In this document: positions 1 to 13,095 of the stretch, in pieces
How the letters are laid out: each line of letters starts with the position of its first letter
Numbering within the stretch: the first letter of the stretch is position 1
Assembly: GCF_001638985.1 (NCBI RefSeq)
Contig: NW_017265166.1
Coordinates: 310,001-374,000 of the forward strand
DNA from: Phycomyces blakesleeanus NRRL 1555(-)
Taxonomy: Eukaryota > Mucoromycota > Mucoromycetes > Mucorales > Phycomycetaceae
Direction of reading: 5' to 3'
Length of the DNA stretch: 64,000 bases
Program-made: the position numbers and the translations under genes
Notes under the pieces: generated by a model
Told to the model about the DNA's origin: nothing
Databases searched by the model: none
Seen by the model: the letters and a program-made list of their open reading frames with translations, nothing else

Positions 1-273
1 TGCATGTGCTGCATCTTGATATCCTGTTCTTGAGTCCCAATTTGCGTCCGTATTAATAGTAGAGTCAATGTCTTGGTGGGTAGATTTGCGTCTCTCGTTT
101 GCTTCATACACCCGCTCTTCTTCAGCCTTTCTCTTTGCAAGCAGGCATTTAAAGTCCTTCCAACTTAGATTCCCAATTGCCGTTTGATTGGTAGGTGTAA
201 TAATCGAAGGCTCCTCGCTCACTAGATTTGGAGACTTTTTAAGATTCTCGAGGTTTTTACGTCCGGGATCCAT
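1..273 (-). CDS. Unidentified protein, N-terminal part only
   Basis: An open frame begins with ATG at 273 and stays open for 91 codons to the left edge of the window, so the 3' part is missing. It starts MDPGRKNLENLKKSPN and continues with a hydrophilic stretch containing SWKDFKCLLAKRKAEEERVY, which looks like a charged helix. No signal peptide or membrane segment is visible. Codon use is mixed rather than simple-repeat, and the upstream sequence turns at once into a poly-T tract, which supports a real start. I do not recognise the family. An intron could lie inside this part, but no stop codon forces one. Confidence 0.5.
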   Translation of the reverse strand, partial: MDPGRKNLENLKKSPNLVSEEPSIITPTNQTAIGNLSWKDFKCLLAKRKAEEERVYEANERRKSTHQDIDSTINTDANWDSRTGYQDAAHA

Positions 274-605
274 AGTAGTTTTTTTTTTTTTTTGGTCTTT
301 AGAGTTTTGAACGGTAGGTAGAGATGATAGTATTGGTATCGTCGGTAGCTTTAATATCGTTGATAATACAAAAGAATGGTTATTATCTGTGTTTGTGTTT
401 ATGTGTACTTTGTGTAAAGAAGAGTACAAGAACAAAGAGGTTAATTTTATTTTATTGATGCTTTCTTTAAAATTAATTTAAAATTAATAGAAAAAAATAT
501 GGGGTTTTTTTTTGGCAGTTTTGATGTTTGTTGGTTTGATATGTGTTGATGATGATGATTATGATGATGTATACAAAAATAATAATAACATAAGAATAAC
601 TTCAT
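274..605. other. Intergenic spacer, AT-rich
   Basis: Spacer between the start of the partial gene and the stop codon of the DCAF12-like gene, both on the minus strand. It holds poly-T runs, a TTAATTTAAAATTAAT block near 472-488 and a GATGATGATGATTATGATGAT microsatellite near 547-570. It presumably carries the promoter of the partial gene and the 3' end of the next one. No coding signal is seen. Confidence 0.6.
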
Positions 606-2686
606 CTAAAACCAAACAGCGGCATAACATCCTCTAAGACCAGATTGTATCGGTCCGCCTGCTGTAAACAGTTTAGTTCCATCGGAATTGTAAGCCGTAG
701 TGTAGATAGCCGGAGGTATTTGAATACCAGTGAAATGAGTCTTGTACATTTGAGAATCACGATCTAGCCAGCCTTCTGAGCTTGAGTTGTGATAAACACT
801 AGCAGTCGCAGCTGAAGCTCTAGTTCTGGTCCTAGTCCCAGCTCTAGTTTGAGTTCTAGTTGTATCATCCCCACCATTATCACTGTTATCATCATTATCA
901 TCATTACTGGTATTGCTAGGATTATAGTTATTATAATGATTAATGTTCTTGTTATTAGTGTTTCTGTTGTTGTTTGACTTTGACAGCGGTAAGAATTCCA
1001 TCATTCTGGTGTCGATAAACGAAAGCCGGCCTCTTCCCCCTCCGCATGTCAGAATATGCTCACTCCCGAACGCAAGCGATCGTACACCCCAGAATTCATC
1101 TTGAGAATTAAAGCTTTGGGCACATCTTTCCTGACGAGGGTCAGCAAAAGTGATGTGCGCTTGTGATCCAACGGCGATCAGACTGCTATTATTAGGTTGT
1201 ACTGACAGACACACTAGTTCTTGTGTAAAAGGTAGTTTTATGACATTTTTCTACAATTTGTAATTTTATATGTATATGAAATTTCTGTTAGTTAAAGTAA
1301 AATCACATATACATATATACATGTGTGTTTGTGTACTGTTATAATGTTCATTAACTCTATATTAATATAAAACCTCCCAAAAAAAATGTTCATAGCTAAC
1401 CCTTTGTAAAGTGTTGATATCCCACAATTGCACGGTTCCTTTGGAAGTTAGACTGGTCGCCGTTTGTGTACCGTTACATTTGATCAATTTCAAGTCTCGC
1501 ACCTTACTCTTGGTCTTGGACTTGCTCGTGCTCGTGGTAGTACGTGAAGAAGACGTCCAGGATTGTCGTAGCCATTTGATAGTATGGCCGACGCCATTAG
1601 TTCCACAATCCATCGCATCATTGACACTCCACACCCGCAAGGAACCATCCCGAGAACCTGTCATGAATCTATCTTCGTCAATCCAAACCACGCTAAACAC
1701 AGCATCACGGTGGCCTTCTGCAATTGCCACACCCCGCATCGTTGGCAATTGGTAAACCATCACAACAGCAGGATCAGCCAATGCAACGGCTACATAGCAG
1801 CCATTTGGGCTTGTGGCTACACATCGAATACCCTGACAGCCAGAAGAAGGAGAAACAGCATCTGTATCAGCACCAGCACTAGAACTAGCAGAAGCAGAAG
1901 CAGAGGCGGAAGCAGAATAAGCGGAATATGCTGGTGTTGATGATGATGATAACAATACACTCGAGAACCGAGATATTTGCTGGCTTGTAGGACTGAGCGG
2001 GTCACACAGTATCAAGTCGTCATGTAAACCCTTCTTTTCATACACTGGCTCTGGGTTTGTGGCCACCAATCGTTTAATGTTAATATTACCATAATTGTCA
2101 TCATTGTTATAATGGTTGCTGCTATAGTCGCTATAGTTGTAGTCGTAGGTGTAGCTGTTGTATTTATGGAGTTTTCGAGGGTTGGACAAGTACGAGGAAT
2201 GAATTGGCTGGTACTGTAACTTGTCTATCTCAATAAGTGGAATTTCGAATACGTTGTTGTGAATCTGGTCGAGCAATAGTAACTAACAGTATTCCAAAAA
2301 GAAATGGTAAAGAGGAGGGAGTGGATAAGTGACAAGTGATATTTTTTTCATGTGGTGTGAGGAAGGTAAAGAAGAGGGGGAGGGGAGAACGAATGATGGT
2401 TGAGCAAAAATTATATATACATATATAAAATAAATAAATTAAAATAGTTATTATTATATGTGTATTTTATTATTGTGATTTCTACCTTGTTGTCCTTTGT
2501 ACCTGCAAGCACACTGATGTCGTTTATCCAATCAGAAGCGAATATTTTGTCTTGTTTAAGATTAAAGACGGTTTCTTTCATTCGAATGGGGAACTGAAGC
2601 TGGGCTCGTTCGACAGCCTTTTGTCTATCGTTTGCAGTTGGCTGAAATCTGCTGTTGGTTCTACGGTTCCACATGAACTGATACAT
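606..2686 (-). CDS. DCAF12-like WD40 protein (CRL4 substrate receptor)
   Basis: Three exons: 2486-2686, 1401-2282 and 606-1250, all joined in phase 0 by GT-AG introns of 203 and 150 nt. The product is 575 aa. In known proteins DCAF12 is a WD40 receptor that binds DDB1 in the CUL4 ubiquitin ligase. The match is clear at the C-terminus (AVGSQAHITFADPRQ, and DGTKLFTAGGPIQSGL just before the end) and in the middle (GHRDAVFSVVWIDEDRF, then GSRDGSLRVW, about residues 257-285). The N-terminus has a DCAF12-like FASDWINDISVLAGTKDNK. It is longer than the roughly 450-aa animal protein because of low-complexity inserts: a Tyr/Asn/Asp-rich patch near residues 110-130, Ser-Ala repeats near 190-200, and an Asn/Asp-rich loop in exon 3. 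ATG 2686 is the first good start. Ubiquitin ligase function is inferred from family. Confidence 0.88.
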
Positions 2687-5600
2687 TGAAGCATGGTTAT
2701 CTTTTTCTCTTCCTTTTTATTTGAAATATTTTGTAAATAATATATAGATAAAGAAGAGAAAGAAAGATAAAATGATAAAGGTTAGATTAATATATATTGA
2801 CAATGAGCTCTAGTGTTGTATGTGTGTATTGTTTTGCTTTAGTATTCAAGTAGAACAATATATATATATATTTCTTTTCTTAACAAGTTCAATACATAAA
2901 ATACATAAATAAATTAATAAATAAATAAATAAATAAATAAAGAGACGGTACTTTGCAGAGACATCTTATGATCGTGGATAAAGAAGAAGGATGGTATTTA
3001 GAAGCAAAAAACAAAAACAAAAATCCTATAAACAAATATTATTTATTCGTAGACGCAGTTCTTAAAATCAACAAATACATACATAGATACATATATATAT
3101 ATATATATAAGTATATATATAAAACACACAGATACACACACACATATATATACATACAGATATGCACGTGAGTTGCTATGATACTCTTATATATTATTCA
3201 GGTAGTATTTAAAACTGCTAAAGAAGTATAAATTAAGAAAAAAGAAAATAATCGCACAAAAACCATTATATATAAGTCATGAAGTCAGTCTGTTAGCCTG
3301 TTAGCCTGTTAACCTGTTAACCTGTTAGCCTGTCAGTCTGTCAGTCTGTGTTTGTGTTTGTGTTTGTGTGTTTATAATAGTGTTTTTATGTGTGCTTATA
3401 TACTACTTGTTCAAATTGAAATAATTATAAATTTATAAGCAACACAACTAAAATGGCTGTATAGTCGGTAGCTTTTGCTTGACCTAAGAAAGAGAGAAAC
3501 AACATATAGATAGTATTTTTGCACAGATGAGATCATTTCAAGTCCTCAACGGACTTTACTAATCACATATAACCTCCAATTTTTTATGCACTTTTTTTTA
3601 GGTAGTGTAATGTGTTTGGTTTTCACACATCATGATATGAATCAGAGGTCTCATCTTAAATACAATGGCCAACTGTTGCATTAGATTTTGATTTTGATTC
3701 TACTTATCAATTATAGTGGCTCGTAGACTATATGTTTATATATAATGGCAGATGCTATCGATATTTGTCAAGTATTACTGCTATTGACTTGAAAGTCACT
3801 CTTAAATATATTTTGATACTTTTTTTTAAAAAAAGAAAGGAGGCTATTGATACGATTTTACCTGGTATTTGACTCCTTTAACCTCATCACAGTATAAACA
3901 TGACAATCCCTTTTTTTTTATTTTACAGCAAAATTTGAACCATGCGTGGTCATATGATGATAGTTCTGATTTACTTGAAGGGATACAAGTAAACGTACTT
4001 TTGATCTGACAGACCCACTTGTAGATAAAATAAATAATAGTACTATACGAGACAGAAAAAGAGAAAAGGAAAATTATAGTCTAGATAGTTTCACAGTTAT
4101 TATCCCTGAGTTGTGCCAAAGCACTAGAAACACACACAATGCACAACACGTAACACAAACAATAGCTCTAACTGACGCAGGGTTTTCTCAGAGGCTGCTT
4201 TGTTTTGCTCTTAATTTTTTTCGGTTTCTTTATTGTTGAGGAACCTGCCTATAATGCCAGTTATCATCGTATGACAATACAAAGAAACTTGGTAATATAA
4301 ACAAACAAACAAACAAACAAATAAATAAATAGATAGATAGATAGATAGATAGATATATAGATAGAAAACCACAGGTAAGATAGTAATATTCTTCTTCTTA
4401 GTATTATTATATAGTAAACGGTGTATTATATGTATTTAATAGAGAGAGAGAAATCGCAATAGTTTCTTAAGCTAGTTGGTTTTGTGTGATTTATCTTTGA
4501 AATGGCTATATAAACATTTCTCATTTAATTTTTGTCTATTCAATAAAGCTCCAGTATTAAATCTTCTTTTCTTCTTTTTGCTTTTGGCTTAAATAATCAC
4601 AATGAACAAAAAGGAAAGGAAATCCCACTAGTTGTGGTTAGGAGAATTAAGTATGATCTAAAGTTGCGCTTTGTAACACTGTTTCAAGAACCAAAAAATA
4701 AAAAATAAAAATAAAATAAGGAAGGGTGAATGGAGCGAAGGAGTAGACACTTAATAATCAGCTGTATATAAATATATATATATATAACCACCCGTCTACA
4801 CGGATTTTCTTTACGTGCACATACACATAGATACACTAGTTTGGGGACAGTACATTCACATTTTCTCACAAGAGCCAAACAAGACCTCTCCTCCCTTCTC
4901 TGTACTTCAACAAACTTCTTTATAGTTACACAGCCGGTACTGTAAACTTGATATATCTATATGTAATATACATTTGCATTTGCATTTGCATTTGCATTTG
5001 TATAATCAAATTCGATACAAACAACTTGGTCTATTGCAAATTAAAACAACAAACAAATGAACAAATGAACACAACAAAAAGCCTTTAAAATGCCAATATA
5101 AATATGTGAACAATTTGTTCGAGAATTACACTAAATTAGTTTATACTCGAGGGCCGTCTGTTTTATATGCCATTTCTACATCACTCTTTCAGTCAAATAA
5201 TGCATATTTTATGTTACATGTGATTATGCTATTATATGTGTATTGTGTCGAGACCTTTTTTTTATGAAAAAAAAAGTTCTTTGGTTAAGCATTAAATCAA
5301 GGCATATCTCTTTTTCTCTCTTGGTCAATAGACTTCTTGTTCTTGCTCTTGCTCTTGCTCTTAATCGAACAAATAATAATATGTGTCACTATCAAAGTAT
5401 TGTACTTTTATTTACATTTTATGAACTTGCCTGGTTTTGCTTTGTATTAATATATAGACATACATAAAAAATGAAAAATAAATAAACTTTTATGTACAAT
5501 AGTAATAATAATATTTGAGACCTTCCTGATACTAAATTTTCTTTAAAATTTTTTACTCACTTGAAAAAAAGCCACTTTTATTACATACACTGCCATAAAA

Positions 5601-5738
5601 AAGATTGAAAGAAAGGTTGGATTTTCTTACAAGGCTTTAGAGAGAAAGATAACATGAATTATGAATTTAATACACCAGGAACGTCTCATATAAGAATAAT
5701 ACGAATAATGGCAGTGATAATGATAATTACAGATATAT
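2687..5738. other. 3-kb intergenic region with microsatellites
   Basis: Between the starts of the DCAF12-like gene and the 3' end of the ABC-F gene. I see no credible exon. Simple repeats are an AAAT tract (about 2905-2940), a TGTTAGCC/TGTCAGTC array (about 3292-3350), GATA repeats (about 4329-4352), a CATTTG array (about 4973-5000) and a CTTGCT array (about 5338-5360). Short open frames here, such as 5243-5467, are AT-rich and lack recognisable motifs. Confidence 0.6.
4973..5000. repeat. CATTTG hexanucleotide array
   Basis: About four and a half tandem copies of CATTTG in intergenic DNA. It is a simple microsatellite with no visible function. Confidence 0.85.
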
Positions 5739-8700
5739 TTATTTGTTCTTTCTCACTTGTTTGAGAACGGAGCTCACATAAGCATCCATACCCTTGTCCC
5801 ATGGCTTGACCTGCCCATCCTTCACCGTATAAAACGCACTCTTGTCGGGTTCATCGTTTTCCTCGTCATCTGAGTCTTCTTTCGGCACATTCTCCATGAG
5901 TTGCTTTAAGAACCAGACGTCGTGACTCACCAACACCAGAGCACCCGTGTATCCTGCCAAGGCTTCTACTAACATCTCGACTGTACCCATATCCAAGTGA
6001 TTGGTGATTTCATCCAGAATAAGGACATGAGGTGCGTCCTGTAGGATGAGCGAGAACGCAACCCGGTTACGCTGCCCACCACTGAGATGCTTGATTTTCC
6101 GAAGCACGATCTTGCCACTCACACCAACCGTTCCAAAGTGAGCTCTGCAGTCCTGCTCGCTAAGGTCTGGGAATCGACGTTTCATTTCTTCGACCGGGGT
6201 TGACTCCAGGTCAAGTTGGTCGACCAAGTGCTGTGAAAAATATCCTACTCGGAGCATCGGGTGACGATAGAGCTCGCCCGACGTTGGCTGCAAGTTACCA
6301 GTCAACACATTCAACAGGGTTGACTTTCCACTACCGTTGGCTCCCAGAAACGCCACCCGGGATCCTGGTTCGATGTCAATCGAGAAGTTTGAAAATGTGT
6401 TTTTCTTGACCTTTGGGTAGCGGTACGACGCTGACTTGAGAGTGAACACCGAACCATGATAGCGTAAGGGTTGTGGGTCCGGAACCTTGATCTTGGCTGT
6501 CTTGACTCCTTGCTCAACCGCAATTTGTACGCGGGCATCGGTGTGAAATCCGGCATAGTAACTGACCTTGAAGCGTTTTCCGTCTTCGGTTTTTTCCATA
6601 CCCAAACGATCGAGTTTCTGTAATAGTGTATCATTTTTTTATTAGTTTTGTTAATATATATTTACATATATATATACAGACCTTTTTTCTGGAATTAACC
6701 ATGCCATGTCTCTTGTCATCTCCGGTTGCCTTTGCTCTTTGCAGATTTTGCTGTATACTGGCCATTATAGTCTTTCTGCGTTTCTCAGTAGCCTATTTGT
6801 AAGGAGGAATAAGGAACAAGACGGTGGATAGGGAAAAGGTTTGATTTGTGGATAATAACAAGTATATTTCCAAAAAAATAAATTGCTTCTTTTTTAATAT
6901 AGAACGCTTACAAAATAAATTTATTACTTACATCCAACATTGCCTGTTTTCTGATTCTCTGTTCTTCCGTGTTTTGTTCCCAATCCTCATAATTACTTGG
7001 ATGGTAACGAAGTTTTTTGTCTTTAAAGATGATCGTCTCTTCGCAGACAGTATTCAAAAATTCTCGGTCGTGAGAGACTATGACCATTGCTAGATCGTTT
7101 GTGTCATTCATCAAATAATCTTGCAGCCACAAAATTGCAGGCAAGTCCAAATGGTTGGCTAAAATATATATATATAAAAAAAGAGAAATAAATAAGTGGG
7201 ATTGGATTAATACTATATATATATTAAACATTTTCAAAACTTACTGGGTTCATCCAACAAGAGAATATCAGGCTCAATAAACAAGGATTTTGCCAAGGCA
7301 ATCTTCATTCTCCATCCTCCAGAAAAGTCCTTGACAGATGCATTGATCTGGTCTTCTGTGAATCCAATACCTTTCAAGATTCGTTGGGCCTTTGCGCTCC
7401 TTTCGTTGATGTCAATCAATTCGCTCTTTTCGAAAACGCTGGTCACGATTTCATGGGTCATTTGTGGAGTAATGTATGTCTTTGAGTCTTTCTGGTTTTC
7501 CAATTCGGCATACTCTTGTTCCATTTTCACCAACTGTTGGCGAGCCTCTCGTCCACGGGCACCAGATCGACGGGTCGCAATCTTTGCTGCGTCCTCTTCG
7601 GCATCCTTTGCACGAGACAGCATGATATTGTAGATCACCTGGTTGAGAGTATCTGATGTGTCTTTGTTGAGCTTCCCAGCAGATTGCTTGGAGCCCAATG
7701 CCTTTTGAATTTCTGGTTTATTATTATTAGTATTATTGTTATTGTTATTGTTATTGTTTGTATGTATATATACCTTGGGCTTCATGAAGAATCTTCGTGG
7801 CCGCTTTGTCTGAAGACAAGACTTCTGACAGCACTGTATTTGCTTCGCTATGTACCTCGAGTTGTGCAATATGCAATATGTGTAAATTCTGAGGTAATCC
7901 CACTAAAATATTATCTGCCATACATTTCATCAAAACTATAAAAATTGAATGATATATGTTAATAAAAAATTTTAATTTTTAATTTTTAATTTTTAATTTT
8001 TAATTTTTAATTTTTTAATTTTTAATTTTTTAATTTTTAATTTTTTAATTTTTAATTTTTTAATTTTTTAATTTTTTAATTTTTTAATTTTTTAATTTTT
8101 TAATTTTAACTTTCCGATCTTAATTTTAATTTTTTGTGTTTCTAGTATAGTATAAATAATTATTTATTTACCTGTTTTTCCTACACCATTTTGGCCAACA
8201 AGACCATAACGAACACCTGGTTTGATCTTTAGATGTGCATCTACAAGTAGTTCGAGCTGGTTTACTGATATGTTGACTTGCATAAGATCGATTTCCTTTG
8301 TAACCGAATCTAAGCGAGTCTCACGATGAAACCGACTCTGTTGTGAAATGGCGACGATTGTTGGGGGAGTATCAGAGTGGTCATTGATACTATTATTATT
8401 CGTAGTGTCTTCTGGATCTTCTACGGCGCCTTTCTTTGCTCGTCTTTTGGTTCGAGCTGTAGTAGTATTAGTAGTTGTAGTAGATTCACGAGCGGGTTCT
8501 TTGATATCCTGGGGAATTGGCTCTGGTGTGTCTACAGTTGGTTTTTGTTCTATAATCTTGACTTCCTAAGCATATATATAAAGATAACAATAGTAATTGA
8601 GATATACAGGTAATTAGGCAGAGAAGATGTATGTTAATAAGAATAATACATTGTATATGTATATAAATATTGATAATTATGATGATGATGATGATAATGA

Positions 8701-9018
8701 TGATAATGATGATAGTAATCTTCCTATTTCTTTTTTTGGTACCTTTTTAAGTAACACTGGTTTAGGTACCCGCTCTTTGGTACTTTCAGTTGAACTACCG
8801 GGTATTTTAAAAACCGCACTGTAAAATGCATCCATCGTGGTGTCGTCGACATTTGCGTCGGCCAAGAAACTCTCTGTAGATCCACGGACGTCGTCTTTAT
8901 CATTCACTTGCATATCGGCCAGCATACCAGTCATGTACTCAAGCGCATCTTCGTCGATATCGATTTTGAATGCCTTGAGTTGCTTGAGAAACGTCTCTGA
9001 CAGAGTACTGGATGTCAT
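5739..9018 (-). CDS. ABC-F ATPase, ABCF3/Gcn20 type
   Basis: Seven exons: 8743-9018, 8172-8565, 7774-7935, 7245-7712, 6932-7158, 6682-6792 and 5739-6617. All junctions are GT-AG with matching phase; the product is 838 aa. It carries two nucleotide-binding domains and no membrane segments, as in ABC-F proteins acting on ribosomes. The N-terminal 90 residues (IDEDALEYMTGML) resemble the ABCF3/Gcn20 N-domain that works with Gcn1 in Gcn2 activation. NBD1 has Walker A GQNGVGKT (about 215-223), signature FSGGW (407-411) and LLLDEPTNHLD (about 428-438). NBD2 has GANGSGKS (638-645), a Q-loop in VGYFSQ, LSGGQ (724-728) and a Walker B written DEITNHLD (748-755), with Ile where Pro is normal. A charged linker separates the NBDs. 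Intron 2 is mostly an ATTTTT repeat. ATG 9018 opens the conserved N-domain. Confidence 0.9.
7969..8107. repeat. ATTTTT microsatellite inside an ABC-F intron
   Basis: About 140 bp of tandem TAATTTT/TAATTTTT units, with unit length slipping between 6 and 8. It lies in the 236-nt second intron (7936-8171) of the ABC-F gene. On the coding strand it reads as AAAAAT repeats. Confidence 0.9.
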
Positions 9019-12000
9019 TTAATAGCACTTGACACAACAAATGAATAAAAAAAAAGTAGAGGGATAGAAAGGTAAGAAGTAAGAGGTAGAGATATAGAGA
9101 GAGGTTGATAGAGAGGTTGTAAGGAAGGTTTTGTAAAAAAAAATAAAAAATAAAGAAAGGAAGAAAATAAATAAAAATAAATAAATAAAAGTTAAAAGAG
9201 TAGACTGAGGTTAAACAATAACAAAAGAAAAATATGAAAAATTAGCTTAGAATTTCTGATTATTTTGATTCTGATTCTGATTATGTATTTTTTTTTGAAG
9301 CCTCAGGACTGGTCTCCTTAAGTACTGTTACTGCGGCAGATAGCGGAGTATAAAACGACTCTAGTTAACAAAAGGTTAATATAAATATTGTTAAAGAAAT
9401 GGAATAGTGAGAAGAAGAATAAAGAGGTGATAAAAAAAAATTGGAGAAATTGAGAAAGTAAAGCTAAAATTTGAATTGAATTGAATTCTGAGTCGTACTT
9501 CATTATTAACTATACATATGTTTATAAAAAAGCATTTGGTCCTCAATACCCTTTGAAGCACCCTTTAAATGAATTTTTTTTTTCTTTGTAAAGGTTTAGA
9601 ACACCAAAAATTAAATAAATTAACAAACTGAATTTACTGATCTATATACTTGAACAAACGAATTCTTGACGCTTTAAATTTATTTGTTTGTTAGTTTTTT
9701 GTTTTTGTACTTTTCTGCAAAGCTATATTTTTATTGTTGATTGATAAGGAAGGATCAATAGATCCAGTGCATCTTTCTTCTTCATTATCATTATCATCTT
9801 CTGCATTTCTGTACAAAATCTAAGTCTAAAAATGTGGCGTGGGTAAGAGATGGTCTTTTTTTTCTTTATTTCTGCACTTTACAAAAACAAGTTGGTTTAT
9901 TAATCGAGTGCGAGCATTTAATAAGTAGCTAGTCATGTGATTCAAATAATGAGTAAGTACGAAATGCCTGCCCATATTTATTTTGTTCTTTGCATGCGTG
10001 TGTTTGTGGAATAGTTTGAGTTACTTGAACCTAATTTGATTTGTTGTATTGCAGCATAAGAAAAATACACTATATTAAACAAGAAACAACAAATGATCTC
10101 AAATGATCTAAAGCATATCGCTGTCTTTCTTTCTTTTTCTCTTACAGACAAAGGAGAATAGCAAGTAACTTTAACCTTTCTATTCTTATTTGTATTCCTT
10201 TTACTTAAGAATCTTGTTGTACAATTACAGAAATTAACTTTGGTGGTCTGGATACAATGTACGCAGTCGATCTGTAAAGAGTAGAATATATATGTAGAAT
10301 AACAGAATAATAGAAGCCTTGTTAAAAGAGAGCTGTAATTGTAGAACCTGTTTATTAAGTTATTAAAAACCAAAAAACAAGAAAAGAACACCCCCAATAA
10401 AAATAAGTACAAGTACAAGTATAAATCTAAATATATTGATCAATTACATACCTTACTAAACTTTGTTCATGTTTAGTTTCTGTACAGAGCCGATATAGTA
10501 TATAAGTGGAGTACAACACAAGCCATCAAAGCCCAATCGAGGAGGCTATTTAACCAAGTCATTTTTATTACTTCTTTACTTCTTTATTTGTTTTAGATCT
10601 GTTATCAATAATAAGAAAATAAAAATTCCGAGTCTTAGATATCACAAAACCCGCCACTAATTTCACAAAAAGCATGGTAGTTATATATTGACAGGAAAAA
10701 ATATCGAAAAATAATTGATAAAGGAGAATAAGCAATACATATTATTGTTTTTCCATTTCCATTTCCATTTTCTCCCTTCTTCTTCTATTTCATTTTGTAA
10801 AAGAAAGAAAATAATTTAGAAGAATAAGAGGCTCTTTGGACTTCCTTCCACAGAAAACACAACTAAAACTCTAGACCTCTAGATTAACCAATGAAGTTAG
10901 ATGCATGTCACTCCCTGCCAACAATTTATAATTTCGATTTTTCAAATACAATAGCTTTTGTCCTACAAATTAAATCAAAAGAAACCTTTTTATTTTATTT
11001 TATTATATATATATATGTCTTTAGAAAAGTGTCTGAAAATATGTTTTTTTCTTCTTCTTCTTTACAGATCTAATTCTTAAGAGTATATAAGCATGGGTAT
11101 GTACATGTGTATGTATTGGTGTTGGGGGGGTTCAAAGACCAAAAAAGAAGAAGATCATAATCAAAAGATTGTAAATATTCTAATGAATAGTTGATCATTC
11201 AACGTATTAACGAGAATCATATTTTCTAAATTGGAACAAATATAGAGGATTTACATAATTGACTATACTCAATTATATTTTATGCTAGTAAGATTGAATG
11301 GTTGGGCAGAAATGAATCCTGATTAAAAAAAGGTTTAATGTAGAGCATAAAGGAACATAGAAATCAAACTCTACTACAATGAGAGTGATCTGTCAAGTTG
11401 TTTAGAAAGTACACACACGCACACACACATATATATATATATAGATGTGTATAGTATTAAATGTAGTACAGCATGGTAAGTGGTGAGCCATTTCTAAACC
11501 ATATACGGTTAATTAAACATATATAAAGAATAAACATTCTTATTATCTACTAAAGGTCTTTAGAGTTGGAGCTAACTATTAAGAATAAATTCTACCAAAC
11601 TTTCTATAAATTTCTCTATTCTTCTTCTAATTGGAATGCTGGTCCAAACCTCTATCTATATCATTATCTTATCTCGACCTCCCCTCCCAAAAAGATACAT
11701 GCATGCATGTACAGATATATAAGATTTGTAGAATAGGTCCTCGTATTCGTATTATTTGATTCAAACAGAACCCATACATATACATATATACAGACATTCC
11801 GTTATATTAAAGTTTGTTTAAAACTTGAGGATATCCTACTGACAGAGTAAAAGAAGTTGTGAGTATTTATCTGATCGATTTGAAATACACCTTGTACAAA
11901 CCCACAATCAGAAAATAAAATTAATTAAATGATTACTACCACCATGACTACCATTAAATATATCGTCTAGTATTGGTCAATATATTGTGAATTTTCACCA

Positions 12001-13067
12001 TAAAATATATATATATATAGCCAAATTTTTATAAATTATCTCATCCAAAGCCCACATCATTATTATTTAATCACAATAATAATAATAATAATATCGAAAC
12101 ATTTCTTAATTTATGTTTGTGCGATCACAAGCCAATAATCTCCAGAAAGTGGGACAGGTAATATATATATATATCTAATCTCAAATATGGAAATACTAGC
12201 CAAACGTCAATATGTATAAAATCCAATAAAGAAGAAAAGAAGATCTTGGTATTCATAAATAGTAATAGTAGTAATTCTGATAATCGATTCAAGGCAATAT
12301 TAGACACTACGAACATTTACTATTGTTCCATATACCATTCTATAATTCCTATTATTGTCTGTAGTAGCACTAACATTGGTAAAAGAAAGATCAGTAGTAT
12401 CATTAGTATCATCAAGTTAGATGAGTAGATAGCAATAGATGCTTTGTGGCCTGATTGGCTACTAAAATATATTAATAAAAATAATGAAAAGGGTAATAAA
12501 ATATTTTGTATAGTAATTTTGATCGAGAATAAATAAATAAATATATAAATGATGTTTAATTCTCAATAAAGCAATTTAATTATCGTATCCAACGCACAAA
12601 TGTCAAACGTACCTTTATATATCTAAAATTTCTTTCTTTTCTTCTTTTTCTTCTTCTTGTTCTATAGAGAATATATATATATACAAATGCCAAACAAAGA
12701 CACTGAGCCTGTGCAACAAAAATTAATAAAGAGAAATGTCATACAAGACAGGTTGTTCTTTAAAGCACAGGGAAATATTCTTTGGGAAAATATGGTACAA
12801 AATCTAACCATTATAGTCCTAAAAGTTAAAAAAAAAAACATGGGTTAATGATCTGAAAAGAGTCAAAATAAAAATGCTGGTATTTGTATTTGTATTTGTA
12901 TTTGTATTTGTTTTGGATTATTTTACAGAAATGGGGCTGGCCAATAATAAAGAAAGATAGTAAGAGCGATCATATTTGTATATACCTGTGTGCATGTGTT
13001 TTTTTGGGGTATTTTTGTGTGTAGGTCTGTGTGTGGATTTCTGTGCGTGTGTCTGTGTGTTTGTGTG

Positions 13068-13095
13068 CATGTGCGCATGCACACATGCGCACATG
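13068..13095. repeat. Perfect 12-bp inverted repeat with 4-nt loop
   Basis: CATGTGCGCATG at 13068-13079 and its exact reverse complement CATGCGCACATG at 13084-13095 flank the loop CACA. It sits at the end of a long TG/TGTGCG-rich tract and just before a GTAGTGAAGT tandem array. Confidence 0.85.

Noticed and set aside
9978..10418. 146-aa minus frame with Leu/Phe-rich start
   Set aside because: AT-rich composition, no recognisable domains, no continuation.
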